Origin: CAVQHY01 sp963712465
GTDB lineage: Bacteria > Actinomycetota > Thermoleophilia > Gaiellales > Gaiellaceae
Reading direction: 5' to 3'
Length of the DNA stretch: 64,000 nucleotides
NCBI GenBank assembly: GCA_963712465.1
Contig: CAVQHY010000004.1
Coordinates: 558,001-622,000, forward strand
How positions within the stretch are numbered: the first letter of the stretch is position 1; every line of letters starts with the position of its first letter. Made by a program: the position numbers and the translations under genes. Shown in pieces: positions 15,731 through 24,057 of this stretch. The notes below the pieces were generated by a model. It saw only the letters and a program-made list of their open reading frames with translations. It ran no database searches and had not been told where the DNA came from.

Positions 15731-17218
15731 ATGAGCCCGGACGATCCGCGTCAGCCACCCGACGAGACTGTCCCGTTGCGCACCGGCGGCGCCGCGCCGC
15801 TCGCCGTCCTGGCCGCTGACCCGGCGTCCGGCGAGGAGGGCGTTTCCGTCCGGATCCAGCCGACGGTGACGTTCTCGTCTCCGCTCGACCCGCGGACCGT
15901 GACGCCCGCGACATTCCGCCTCGTGCGCCAGGGCACCGCGGTGCCCGTGACGGCGCAGGTCGTGGTCGACGCCGCGACCCGCTCGGCGAAGCTTGCGCCG
16001 ACTGCCGGGCTCGAATCGGGGGCCGCCTACGTCGCGACGGTCGAGGGAGGCCCGCGCGGTGTGCGCGGAGCCGACGGTGGCGAGCTCGCGACGGACATCG
16101 TCTGGGGCTTCACGATCGAGGAGCGCCGGCGAGGACGTGGCTGGCTGATCGGCCTGCTCGCAGCCGGCCTCGCGCTCGCCGCGGGCGTCCTCGTCTGGGC
16201 GTTCGCCTTCAACGGCGACGAGGGTGTCGACGCCTCGCCTTCGTCGATCGACTTCGGCGATCAGAACATCGGTCAGCGCAGTGCCGTCCAGACGGTCACG
16301 GTCACCAACGACGGGGGCGAAACGACGATCGACTCGATCGAGATCCAGGGGACGAACCCGAAGAGCTTCTCGATCGCCGACGCGTCCACCTGCGCCACGG
16401 GGCAGCTGGCGCAAGGAGACTCCTGCACGATCGGCGTCCGCTTCACCCCGTCCCAGAGAGGCGAGCGATCGGCCGAGCTCGCCGTCGCGCTTGCGGCGGG
16501 CGATCCCCTCTCGGTGTCGCTTACGGGCTCGGGTGTCGGCGAGGGCGTTCTCTCGGCCGGGACGAATCAGATCGACTTCGGGACCGTGCTCCTGGGTGGG
16601 AACCCGGCGACCCGCCAGGTCGAGTTCACGAACTCGGGCACGGCGCCGATTGCGCTGACGAAGATCGGGATCGAGGGAGACGACGCAGCGAGCTTCGCCG
16701 TCTCGAACGGCGCGACGACGTGCACGACGGACACGCCGCTGGCAGCATCCGCGTCGTGCATCGTCGCGGTCGCGTTCTCGCCCCAGGAGGTCGGGCCGGC
16801 GTCCGCGTCGCTCGTTCTCGAGCACGACGGCACAGGCGGCTCCACGCAGATCGCGCTGGCCGGTCAGGGCAAAGGTCAGGCGGCGGGGATGCTCGCGCCG
16901 GGCACGGCCGACTTCGGGTCGGTCGACGTTGGCGGAACGTCGGAACCGCAGATGTTCACGGTCACGAGCACCGGCACCGGCGGCCTCCCGCTCTCGACGA
17001 TCGCGATCGACGGGCCAGACGCCGGCGAGTTCGAGGTCACGGGCGACGGCACCTGCAACGAGGGGGCGACGCTCGCAGCCGGAGACGAGTGCACGGTCGT
17101 CGTGGTGTTCATCCCCACGGACGCGGGCGCGCGGACGGGCGAGCTCGACGTCACGGGCGGCCCGTCGGCTCTGACCGCGGCACTGACAGGCACAGGATCT
17201 CCCGCCTCGACCGGCTAG
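15731..17218 (+). CDS. Membrane protein with SbsA-like Ig domain and three ASH-type (choice-of-anchor D) domains
   Basis: 495-residue protein. Residues about 25-130 form an SbsA-type Ig-like domain (ADPASGEEGVSVRIQPTVTF). A positively charged EERRRGRG precedes one transmembrane helix (about 135-160). The rest contains three repeats of about 105 residues of choice-of-anchor D/ASH type, each starting IDFGDQNIGQ or a variant, with paired cysteines and a closing GTG/GSG strand. By the positive-inside rule the first Ig domain is cytoplasmic and the ASH repeats are outside, which is unusual. Probably a surface adhesion or scaffold protein. Confidence 0.75.
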   Translation: MSPDDPRQPPDETVPLRTGGAAPLAVLAADPASGEEGVSVRIQPTVTFSSPLDPRTVTPATFRLVRQGTAVPVTAQVVVDAATRSAKLAPTAGLESGAAYVATVEGGPRGVRGADGGELATDIVWGFTIEERRRGRGWLIGLLAAGLALAAGVLVWAFAFNGDEGVDASPSSIDFGDQNIGQRSAVQTVTVTNDGGETTIDSIEIQGTNPKSFSIADASTCATGQLAQGDSCTIGVRFTPSQRGERSAELAVALAAGDPLSVSLTGSGVGEGVLSAGTNQIDFGTVLLGGNPATRQVEFTNSGTAPIALTKIGIEGDDAASFAVSNGATTCTTDTPLAASASCIVAVAFSPQEVGPASASLVLEHDGTGGSTQIALAGQGKGQAAGMLAPGTADFGSVDVGGTSEPQMFTVTSTGTGGLPLSTIAIDGPDAGEFEVTGDGTCNEGATLAAGDECTVVVVFIPTDAGARTGELDVTGGPSALTAALTGTGSPASTG

Positions 17219-17228
17219 CTGCGTCTCG

Positions 17229-18003
17229 CTAGCGTCCCTCGAACTCGGGCCTTCGCTTCTGGGCGAACGCCTCGACACCCTCGCGGAAGTCGTACGTCGT
17301 GCGCAGGAATCCGTAGGCGAGCCCTTCGAGCTCGAGGCCGAGGTGGAGCGGCCCGTCGTAGGCGTGGTTGAGGACGCGCTTGGCCATCGTCAGGGCGAGC
17401 GGCGAGAGCGTCGCCAGATCGTCGACGAGCCGCGCGACCGCGGCGTCCAGTTCCGCTGAAGGGACGACCTCGGTCACGAGCCCGATCGCAAGCGCCTCCT
17501 CGGCGCCGACGCGCCGGCGCCGCATGACGATGTCCTTCGCGCGACCGAGACCCACGAGCCGGGCCAGCCGCACCGTGCCGCCGCTCCCGGGGATCATCCC
17601 GAGGTTGAGCTCGGGAAGGGCGAGCTGGACGTCGTCGGCGGCAATCCGCAAGTCGCAGGCGAGCGAGCTCGAGCCCGACGCCGAACGTGTAGCCGCGCAG
17701 CTTCGCGATCACCGGCTTCGGGCAGCGCTCGGGGGCAGCGACGTTGTGGGCCAGCCGGGTCAGCGTCTTCGGCTCGGCCTCGAGGAAGCCCTGGACGTCG
17801 CCGCCGGCCGTGAACGCCTTGTCGCCCGCGCCCTGCAGGACGACGAAGCGGACGTCGTCGTCGGCGCTCAGCTCCTCGAACAGCTCGCGGAGCTGCTCAC
17901 GTGCGAGCATCGAGACGCGGTTCATCTTCTCGGCGACGTCGAGCGTGATCGTGGCGACGCCGCGCGCGTCGTCACGGGTGAGGGCAAGGCCGTCGAGGGT
18001 CAC
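17229..18003 (-). pseudogene. Enoyl-CoA hydratase/isomerase with a frameshift
   Basis: Crotonase-superfamily gene starting at GTG 18001-18003 behind GGGAGGAGA. The first frame carries the oxyanion-hole strand KAFTAGGDVQGF and LRGYTFGVGLELA. The next frame continues with RIAADDVQLALPELNLGMIPGSGGTVRL through to a normal end, EAFAQKRRPEFEGR. The break is at about 17664, where one extra base (or two missing bases) separates GLELA from ACDLRIA. No slippery run is at the break, so a genuine mutation or a sequencing/assembly error is likelier than recoding. If corrected the product is about 257 residues. Last gene of Mo-hydroxylase cluster 1, overlapping the ligase stop by 4 bp. An intact relative is at 37512. 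Confidence 0.8.
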
Positions 18004-19418
18004 TCTCCTCCCATCATCCCGCCCCCGCCCTCGGTAGTCCCGCCCAGGCCCGCCCGAACGCAACCCAGCGCTTCCTCTCTGAGAACTCGCCGGAGGATCT
18101 TGCCCGACGGGCTCTTCGGTAGGTCGTCGACGAAGCGGTACTCCTTCGGGCGCTTGAACCGCGCCAGGGTTGCGGACGCGAGACAGAACGCGTCGAGATC
18201 GTCCGCCGTGGTCTTGGGCTCGGCGACGACGTACGCGACGACGCGGTCGCCCCAGCGGTCGTCGGGCCGGCCGATCACTGCGACCTCGCGCACGTTCGGG
18301 TGCGCGGCGAGCACGTCCTCGACCTCGAGCGGATGGATGTTCTCGCCTCCCGAGATGATCATGTCGTCGACGCGGCCGTCGATCCAGAGGTCGCCGTCCT
18401 CGTCGAAATGACCGGTGTCGCCCGTGTAGTACCAGCCGTCCCGGATTGCCTTCGCGTCGGCGTCGGGGCGGTTCCAGTAGCCGCCGAAGGCCTCATCGGA
18501 CGACAGGTGCGCGCAGATCTCGCCCTCTCGGAGCTCGAGTCGCGCGTTGACGCTCGGCCGGCCCGCACAGCCGGGCTTCGCGAGCTGGTCTCGCCCGATC
18601 GTGTACGTGTAGATCTCGGTCGAGCCGTAGTGGTTGACGAAGACCTCGGGCCGGAACGCGTCGGCACACCGGCGCACGAGCGTGGACGTCATGGCGGCGC
18701 CCGCGTACCCGAGCGCGCGCACCGAGGAGACATCGTGCTCGGCGAAGCCGGGGTGTGTGACGAGGTCGTGGAAGAGCGTCGGGGCGAGGTAGAGGGACGT
18801 GATCCGCTGCTCCTCGATCAGCCTGAGTGCCTCCTCGGGGCTCCAGCGCGGCTGCGGCACGTAGCAGCCCGCGACCAGGTGCATCGCGACCAATGAGTGG
18901 ATGCCCATCGTGTGGTACAGGGGCATCACGCCGAGCGTCCGCTCGCCGAAGCGATAGCCGTGCTGAAGCGCCTGCGACCAGCCGCCGGCGCGGTCGGCGC
19001 GGTGCGAGCGCGGAACGCCCTTCGGCCGCCCCGTCGTGCCGGAGGTGTAGAGCATCAGGCTGGTATCTCGCTCGTCCCGATCGAGCGCTCCCGGGTGCTC
19101 GCGGCCGTCGGGTAACGCATCGGTGTCGCGCAGGACGATCCCGGCGCCGCAGTCCTTCACGCAGTAGTCGAGCTCGTCGTCGGCGAGGCGCCACGAGAGC
19201 GGCACGAACACGGCGCCCGCCCACTGCGCGGCCCAGTAGACGAGAGCCGTGTCGAGCCGGTTGTCGAGGATCACGGCGATCCGCTCGCCGGGCTCGACGC
19301 CGAGGCCCCCGGCGAGCCGCCGGACACGCGGCAGGAGCTCGCCATACGGGATGCCCGGGAACGCCTCGGCCTCGGGCGTGCGCTCGCAGGCGGCAAGCAG
19401 GCTCTCGGCGAGGTTCAT
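18000..19418 (-). CDS. AMP-binding acyl-CoA synthetase/ligase, cluster 1
   Basis: 472-residue ANL-superfamily ligase that activates a carboxylic acid with ATP and transfers it to CoA. Motifs in order: P-loop LMLYTSGTTGRPKG, YGSTEIYTYT (A5), GWYYTGDTGHFDEDGDLWIDGR with the hinge (A7/A8), and the catalytic-lysine motif PKSPSGKILRR (A10). Somewhat shorter than most family members because the N-terminal region is compact. The ATG at 19416-19418 overlaps the 2Fe-2S subunit stop, and its own stop overlaps the hydratase start by 4 bp. Substrate unknown; the paralogue is at 40704. Confidence 0.9.
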   Translation of the reverse strand: MNLAESLLAACERTPEAEAFPGIPYGELLPRVRRLAGGLGVEPGERIAVILDNRLDTALVYWAAQWAGAVFVPLSWRLADDELDYCVKDCGAGIVLRDTDALPDGREHPGALDRDERDTSLMLYTSGTTGRPKGVPRSHRADRAGGWSQALQHGYRFGERTLGVMPLYHTMGIHSLVAMHLVAGCYVPQPRWSPEEALRLIEEQRITSLYLAPTLFHDLVTHPGFAEHDVSSVRALGYAGAAMTSTLVRRCADAFRPEVFVNHYGSTEIYTYTIGRDQLAKPGCAGRPSVNARLELREGEICAHLSSDEAFGGYWNRPDADAKAIRDGWYYTGDTGHFDEDGDLWIDGRVDDMIISGGENIHPLEVEDVLAAHPNVREVAVIGRPDDRWGDRVVAYVVAEPKTTADDLDAFCLASATLARFKRPKEYRFVDDLPKSPSGKILRRVLREEALGCVRAGLGGTTEGGGGMMGGE

Positions 19419-19876
19419 CGGCGGCCGGCTGCGTCCAGGATCGCCTCGACGATCGGCTCGTAGCCGGTGCAGCGACACAGGTGGCCGGCGAGCAGCTCGA
19501 CGACCTGATCGCGGGTGGGGCTCGGGTCGTGCTCGAGCAGGTCCGCGGCGGCCATCAGGATCCCCGGCGTGCAGAACCCGCACTGGAGAGCGTGCTTTGC
19601 GCGGAACTCCTCCTGAAGCGGGCTGAGCACACCGTTGCGGGCGAGACCCTCCACGGTCTCGACGTGCGTTCCGTCGGCCTGAACCGCGAGCAGCAGGCAG
19701 GATCTCGCCGAGCTGCCGTCGACGCGGACCGTGCAGGCGCCGCAGACCCCGTGCTCGCACCCGACATGCGTCCCGGTCAGTCCGAGCGAGTGGCGAAGGA
19801 AGTCCGAGAGCAGCAGTCGAGCCTCCACCTCCTCGCGGTAGCGGCGCCCGTTGACGGTCAGCTCGATCGCGATCAC
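19415..19876 (-). CDS. Molybdenum hydroxylase 2Fe-2S subunit (CoxS-like), cluster 1
   Basis: 153-residue small subunit of a xanthine dehydrogenase/CO dehydrogenase-type enzyme. The plant-ferredoxin-like N-terminal cluster motif is CEHGVCGAC with a fourth Cys after about 11 residues. The C-terminal helical domain has CGFCTPG and CRCTGY for the second 2Fe-2S cluster. It passes electrons from the Mo centre to FAD. It starts at GTG 19874-19876. Unlike its neighbours it does not overlap the gene before it: about 160 bp with dispersed repeats intervene. Confidence 0.93.
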   Translation of the reverse strand: MIAIELTVNGRRYREEVEARLLLSDFLRHSLGLTGTHVGCEHGVCGACTVRVDGSSARSCLLLAVQADGTHVETVEGLARNGVLSPLQEEFRAKHALQCGFCTPGILMAAADLLEHDPSPTRDQVVELLAGHLCRCTGYEPIVEAILDAAGRR

Positions 19877-19895
19877 GCCGGCTCCGGCGCGTACG

Positions 19896-20044
19896 CCCCG
19901 GGGCCTGTCCCCGTGACATGGCGGCTCAAGACATGTCCCAACGCCGCCTCGGCGGAGGCGATCGCCGGAAACCGCGTTGGATCAGAGATCATCAGCATCA
20001 GCCTGGCCCTCGTGGACATGTCCCGGGGCCTGTCCCCCTCACAT
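19896..20044. repeat. Two copies of a CCGGGGCCTGTCCCC palindromic repeat
   Basis: CCGGGGCCTGTCCCC occurs at 19898-19912 and again, in the same orientation, at 20023-20037. Each copy is a GGGG/CCCC hairpin with loop CCTGT, flanked by GACATG or GGACATGT words. The second copy supplies the stop codon and the last residues of the FAD subunit gene. The 162-bp gap (19877-20038) holds no gene. Related copies lie at 31075 and 31201. Confidence 0.7.
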
Positions 20045-20929
20045 AGCCCCCTTGGCCACGGCCTTTGTGGGCATGGCCCGCTGCCAGGCGCGACCGACCG
20101 CACGCTCCACCATCAGCCCGAGCAGATGGCGTTGGTACGGCGCCGACGCGTGGAGCGCGTCGTGCGGCTCGAGCTCGCCGCGGGCCGCCTCTGCCACCTC
20201 GCGAGCGAGGGCGTCGGACACGCTGTTGCCGACGAGCAGTGAGGCTGCGTCTGCGAGCACGGGGCGATCGGACGGGCCGGCGATCCCCAGTCGTGCCTGG
20301 ACAACCCTGCCCTCCTCGACACGAAGGACGCACGCGGCCATCGCCGGCGCGTAGTCGCCCGCTCGAAACGCGAATTCCTCGAACGCGGCGCCCTCGCCCT
20401 CCGTGGCCGCCGGCCACATCGTCTCGACCAGCAGCTCGTCGGGCTCGAGCGACGTCGTGTAGTGGGTGACGAAGAGCTCGTCGGCCGAAATCGAGCGCTC
20501 CCCCGCCGGGCCACGTGCCACCACCGCCCCCCCAAGGGCGACAAGACAGAGCGGCAGCTCCGCCTTCGCGTCCGCGTGAGCGATCGAGCCGCCGACGGTG
20601 CCGCGGTTGCGCGTCACGAAATGACCAACGTGCGGGAGCGCCTCCGCCACGAGCGGCAGCCGGCGCCGCACGAGCTCGGAGCGCTCGAGCGCCGTCTGGC
20701 GGGCGAGCGCACCTACCCGAATCGAGCCGTTGTCCTCCACGAGCGCGTCGAGCCCCGGAAGCCGGTTCAGATCGATCACGACTGCCGGGCGGGCAAGACG
20801 CATGTTCAGCATCGGCACCAGGCTCTGCCCCCCGGCGAGCACCTTGCCGTCGTCGCCGTGCTCGGCCAGAAGGGTCAGCGCCTCCTCGACGCTTTCCGGG
20901 CGGGCGTAGTCGAAGCGTGCCGGCTTCAT
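20039..20929 (-). CDS. Molybdenum hydroxylase FAD-binding subunit (CoxM-like), cluster 1
   Basis: 296-residue medium subunit. The PCMH-type FAD-binding fold is recognised by AGGQSLVPMLNMRLARP (about residues 32-48) and NRGTVGGSIAHADAKAE (about 105-121), which contact the FAD pyrophosphate and flavin. It receives electrons from the 2Fe-2S subunit and passes them to the final acceptor. The ATG at 20927-20929 overlaps the large-subunit stop (ATGA). The last codons and stop fall in a dispersed palindromic repeat, so the original C-terminus may have been altered. Confidence 0.92.
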   Translation of the reverse strand: MKPARFDYARPESVEEALTLLAEHGDDGKVLAGGQSLVPMLNMRLARPAVVIDLNRLPGLDALVEDNGSIRVGALARQTALERSELVRRRLPLVAEALPHVGHFVTRNRGTVGGSIAHADAKAELPLCLVALGGAVVARGPAGERSISADELFVTHYTTSLEPDELLVETMWPAATEGEGAAFEEFAFRAGDYAPAMAACVLRVEEGRVVQARLGIAGPSDRPVLADAASLLVGNSVSDALAREVAEAARGELEPHDALHASAPYQRHLLGLMVERAVGRAWQRAMPTKAVAKGAM

Positions 20930-23295
20930 CGCTGAAGAAGCTCCCAGACGCGGCTGGGCGTCAGCGGCACCTCGAGCTCGTCGATTCCGAGCGCGTCGGC
21001 GACGGCGTTGGCGATCGCGGCGGGCGCGCTCATCGTGTTGCCCTCGCCGAGCCCCTTCGCACCCAGAGCGGTGAACGGCGAGGGCGTCTCGCGGTGAAAG
21101 GATCGGAGCGGTGGGAGGTCCGGTGCCGTCGGACACAGGTAGTCCATGAACGACCCCGTCAGGAGGTTTCCCGCCTCGTCGTGCGTGTGCCGCTCGAACA
21201 GCGCGGCGCCCGCGCCGTGCGCGAACCCGCCGCGGACCTGGCCCTCGACGAGGAGCGGGTTGAGCAGGCGGCCCGCGTCGTGCACCGTCACGTAGTCCAG
21301 GACATCCACTCGGCCGGTCTCGGGATCCACCTCCACGACGGCGACGTCGGCGATGAAGCCGTGCGCGCCCGACGAGACGACGCGGTCGTCCGAGTCGGGA
21401 GGCGTCAGGTTCGGCACCGCGTAGAACGCCGTTTCGTGCAGGCCCGGCTCGAGGCCCTCCGGCAGGCCGTCCGGGTTCCAATGCGCGAGCCCTGCGATAC
21501 GGCGGAGCGAGATCTCGCGATCGCCCGCGACCGCCTGGCCGTCGGCGAGCTCGACCAGCTCCGGATCGATGGCGAGCGCGTGGCCGGCGATCGCCTTGAC
21601 CTTGGCGGCGATCTTCTCCGCCGCACGGAGGACGGCGCCTGCGCCGACGCCCGAGAAGCGCGACGAGTAGTTGCCGGACGAGACGGTCCAGGCACTCGTG
21701 GACGTGTCGACCTCGGTGAGCACCTCCACGTCCGCGGGAGCGACGCCGAGAACGTCCGCGACGATCTGCGCCGCAACGGTGCGGTGGCCCTGCCCCTGGG
21801 GGGTCGTAGCGATCCGCACGGTGATTCCGCCGAGCGGCGAGACGATCACGGTCGCGCCCTCCGCGTTCCCCGACTTCGGCAGCGACTCCGCCCGCTCCTC
21901 GGCCGTCTGCGCGAGCGTGATGTAGCCCATGTTCGAGACCGACGGCTCGACCACGACCGCGAGCCCGACGCCGACGAGCCGCCCTTCGCTGCGCCGCTGC
22001 TGGGCCTCGGCGCGGCGCTCCTCCCAACGCGCGTGGGCAAGAGCGTCCTCGAGGCACGCCTGGTAGTCGCCGGAGTCGTAGAGCCCCCCGCTCGGGGTTC
22101 GGTACGGCATCTCCTCGGGCCCGATCAGGTTGCGGAGGGCGACGGCGGCCGGATCCAGCCCGAGCCGGCGCGCGGCGATCGCCATCGTCCGCTCGAGGGC
22201 GAAGTAGAGCTGAGGTCCGCCGAAGCCCCGGTTCAGCCCCGTCGGGCACCGGTTCGTGAGCACGATGCGGTTGCGCACCTCCACGCTCGCCACGCGGTAC
22301 GCGCCCGAGAGCGACCCGTGCATCCGGTAGAGCGTCGCCGGCTCCGGGGCGCGGACGTAGGCACCGACGTCCTCGACGACGTCGTAGCGAAGCGCGAGCA
22401 GCTCGCCGTCCGCGGCGAACGCAGCCTCGACGTCGGTGACGCGCTCCGTCGACATCTGGCTGGCGGCGAGATGCTCGAGCCGATCCTCGATCCAACGAAC
22501 CGGCACGCCGAGCTTTCGCGATGCGAGCCCGATCAGCACGACGTACGCGTAGACGCCCGACTTGATCCCGTAGCTCCCGCCGGAGTCGGGCGGCGTCAGC
22601 AGGCGGAGCCTGGACCCGGGCAGCCCGAGCGCCGCAGCGGCGACGGAATGCAGCGTGAACGGCCCCTGGAAGTTCGCCCACGCGGTCAGCGTGCCCGCCG
22701 CCTCGCTCCAGTCGGCGACGACGCCGTAGCACTCGAGCGGAACGCCGCTCCAGCGCGGGAAGCGGAAGCGCTCGCGTACGACCAGGTCGGCGTCCGCGAA
22801 CGCCCGAGCGACCTCCCCGTAGGTGAAGCGCCGCTCCGAGACCATCTCCGGCCCGTCCGCGGCGACGAGCGGATCGACCACGGGCTCGAGCGGCTCGTAG
22901 TCGACCTCGACGAGCTCGAGCGCGTCCTCTGCCACGTAGCGGTCCCGTGCGACGACGACGGCCAGCGGCTCCCCCTGGTAGCGGGTGGTCTCGACCGCGG
23001 CCGCGTACAACGGAAATCCGGGAGCGTCGACCCCGGCCGGGAACGGTCGCGACAGCCGCGCCACGTCCTCACCCGTGAGGATTCCGACGACGCCCGGGAG
23101 CTCCAGGGCCTGCGAGATGTCGAGCCGCGCGATCCGCGCATGCGCCACCTGCGAGCGGAGGATCGCTGCGTGCCTCGCGTTCGGAACAGGGTCGAGGTCG
23201 TCGAGAAACCGGCCCTCGCCGCGGAGCAGCACCTCGTCCTCGATTCGGGGGACGGCCTGCCCGACCCAGCTGCTTGGCTCGACCGCGATGCCCAC
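20926..23295 (-). CDS. Molybdenum hydroxylase large subunit (CoxL/XDH-like), cluster 1
   Basis: 789-residue molybdopterin-binding subunit. The N-terminal a/b hammerhead domain (GEGRFLDDLDPVPNARHAAI) is followed by the Mo-pterin domains (GPFTLHS, GGSYGIKSGVYAY, NRGFGGPQLYFALE, GQGHRTVAAQI). The C-terminal active-site motif GAKGLGEGN has the expected catalytic glutamate at about Glu751. The CO-dehydrogenase active-site Cys signature is absent, so this is a hydroxylase of organic substrates, not CODH. First gene of a five-gene minus-strand operon; GTG start at 23293-23295. Confidence 0.93.
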   Translation of the reverse strand: MGIAVEPSSWVGQAVPRIEDEVLLRGEGRFLDDLDPVPNARHAAILRSQVAHARIARLDISQALELPGVVGILTGEDVARLSRPFPAGVDAPGFPLYAAAVETTRYQGEPLAVVVARDRYVAEDALELVEVDYEPLEPVVDPLVAADGPEMVSERRFTYGEVARAFADADLVVRERFRFPRWSGVPLECYGVVADWSEAAGTLTAWANFQGPFTLHSVAAAALGLPGSRLRLLTPPDSGGSYGIKSGVYAYVVLIGLASRKLGVPVRWIEDRLEHLAASQMSTERVTDVEAAFAADGELLALRYDVVEDVGAYVRAPEPATLYRMHGSLSGAYRVASVEVRNRIVLTNRCPTGLNRGFGGPQLYFALERTMAIAARRLGLDPAAVALRNLIGPEEMPYRTPSGGLYDSGDYQACLEDALAHARWEERRAEAQQRRSEGRLVGVGLAVVVEPSVSNMGYITLAQTAEERAESLPKSGNAEGATVIVSPLGGITVRIATTPQGQGHRTVAAQIVADVLGVAPADVEVLTEVDTSTSAWTVSSGNYSSRFSGVGAGAVLRAAEKIAAKVKAIAGHALAIDPELVELADGQAVAGDREISLRRIAGLAHWNPDGLPEGLEPGLHETAFYAVPNLTPPDSDDRVVSSGAHGFIADVAVVEVDPETGRVDVLDYVTVHDAGRLLNPLLVEGQVRGGFAHGAGAALFERHTHDEAGNLLTGSFMDYLCPTAPDLPPLRSFHRETPSPFTALGAKGLGEGNTMSAPAAIANAVADALGIDELEVPLTPSRVWELLQR

Positions 23296-23351
23296 GGCAG
23301 GACGTTACCGCAGGCGCTCATACCACCCTGGCTCCGTCCCAGCCTGTGCCC

Positions 23352-23357
23352 TATAGT
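23352..23357 (+). promoter_or_regulatory. -10 box of a probable leaderless promoter
   Basis: TATAGT lies with 6 bp between it and the ATG at 23364, so transcription would begin at or beside the A of the start codon. No ribosome-binding site precedes that ATG. No convincing -35 is visible. Divergent from the Mo-hydroxylase operon. Confidence 0.5.
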
Positions 23358-23363
23358 CACGCC

Positions 23364-24026
23364 ATGTCCACGTACGACACGGAGCAGGAAGCCCGGACCC
23401 CGGTTCTCGTCCGCGACGACGCACGCACCGTCTTCGCGCAGGTCATGTTCCTCGTCGCCGCCACCGTCGGGGTCGCGGCGCTCGGCGCGTACGTCGGTCG
23501 CGACCTGTCGTTCGGCTGGGGGATCGCGTTCTGGATCGTCGGCATCGGCTGCCTGATCGGCCTGAACGTCACCAGGGCGAACCGCAGCCTTCAGATCTTC
23601 TTCCTGTTCGGGCTCGGCGCCGCGCTCGGCCTTGCGATCGGACCGACGATCAACGCCTACATCGACACGTTCGGCTCGACGATCGTCGCCCAGGCGGCGG
23701 GCCTGACGGCGCTGTTCATCGGGGCGCTCGGCACGGCCGGCTACGCGACGCGCCGCGACCTCTCCGGGCTCTACCGATTCCTCTTCATCGCCCTGCTCGG
23801 GCTGATCGTCTTCGGGATCGCGATGATCTTCGTCTCGATCCCGGGCGGGTACCTGATCTACTCGATCGTCGGTCTCGTCATCTTCGCCGGCTACACGCTC
23901 GTCGACTTCAACCGCCTTCGGCGGGCGTCCGAGGCCGATAGCGTCCGGATCGCGGCCGGCATCTTCCTCGACGTCCTGAACGTCTTCCTCCTCATCCTCA
24001 ACCTGCTCGGCCTGAGCCGCAGCTAG
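23364..24026 (+). CDS. Bax inhibitor-1/YccA-type membrane protein
   Basis: 220-residue membrane protein with seven hydrophobic segments in the BI-1/YccA pattern. A short polar N-terminus is followed by FAQVMFLVAATVGVAALGAYVGR, and the family-typical end is YTLVDFNRLRRASEADSVRIAAGIFLDVLNVFLLIL, where Asp residues lie at the proposed pore. Bacterial members are pH-sensitive calcium-leak channels or protease modulators. The ATG at 23364 is preferred over an upstream extension because it directly follows a -10 box. Confidence 0.88.
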   Translation: MSTYDTEQEARTPVLVRDDARTVFAQVMFLVAATVGVAALGAYVGRDLSFGWGIAFWIVGIGCLIGLNVTRANRSLQIFFLFGLGAALGLAIGPTINAYIDTFGSTIVAQAAGLTALFIGALGTAGYATRRDLSGLYRFLFIALLGLIVFGIAMIFVSIPGGYLIYSIVGLVIFAGYTLVDFNRLRRASEADSVRIAAGIFLDVLNVFLLILNLLGLSRS

Positions 24027-24057
24027 GTCACTGCGCGCCGCGCGCGATAATCGCGGC

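Noticed and set aside
17229..18003. Programmed frameshifting in the enoyl-CoA hydratase
   Set aside because: No slippery heptamer or stimulatory hairpin at the junction near 17664; mutation or sequence error is simpler.
19896..20044. CRISPR array or attachment site
   Set aside because: Only two copies with unequal spacing, hairpin-type sequence, no cas or integrase genes nearby.
20039..22732. 897-residue minus-strand frame that seems to fuse a long N-terminal part to the FAD subunit
   Set aside because: The N-terminal 600 residues are an out-of-frame reading of the large subunit; the FAD subunit starts at ATG 20929.
20926..23295. Carbon monoxide dehydrogenase (CoxL)
   Set aside because: The CODH active-site loop with its Cys is absent in both large subunits; they belong to the broader Mo hydroxylase group.
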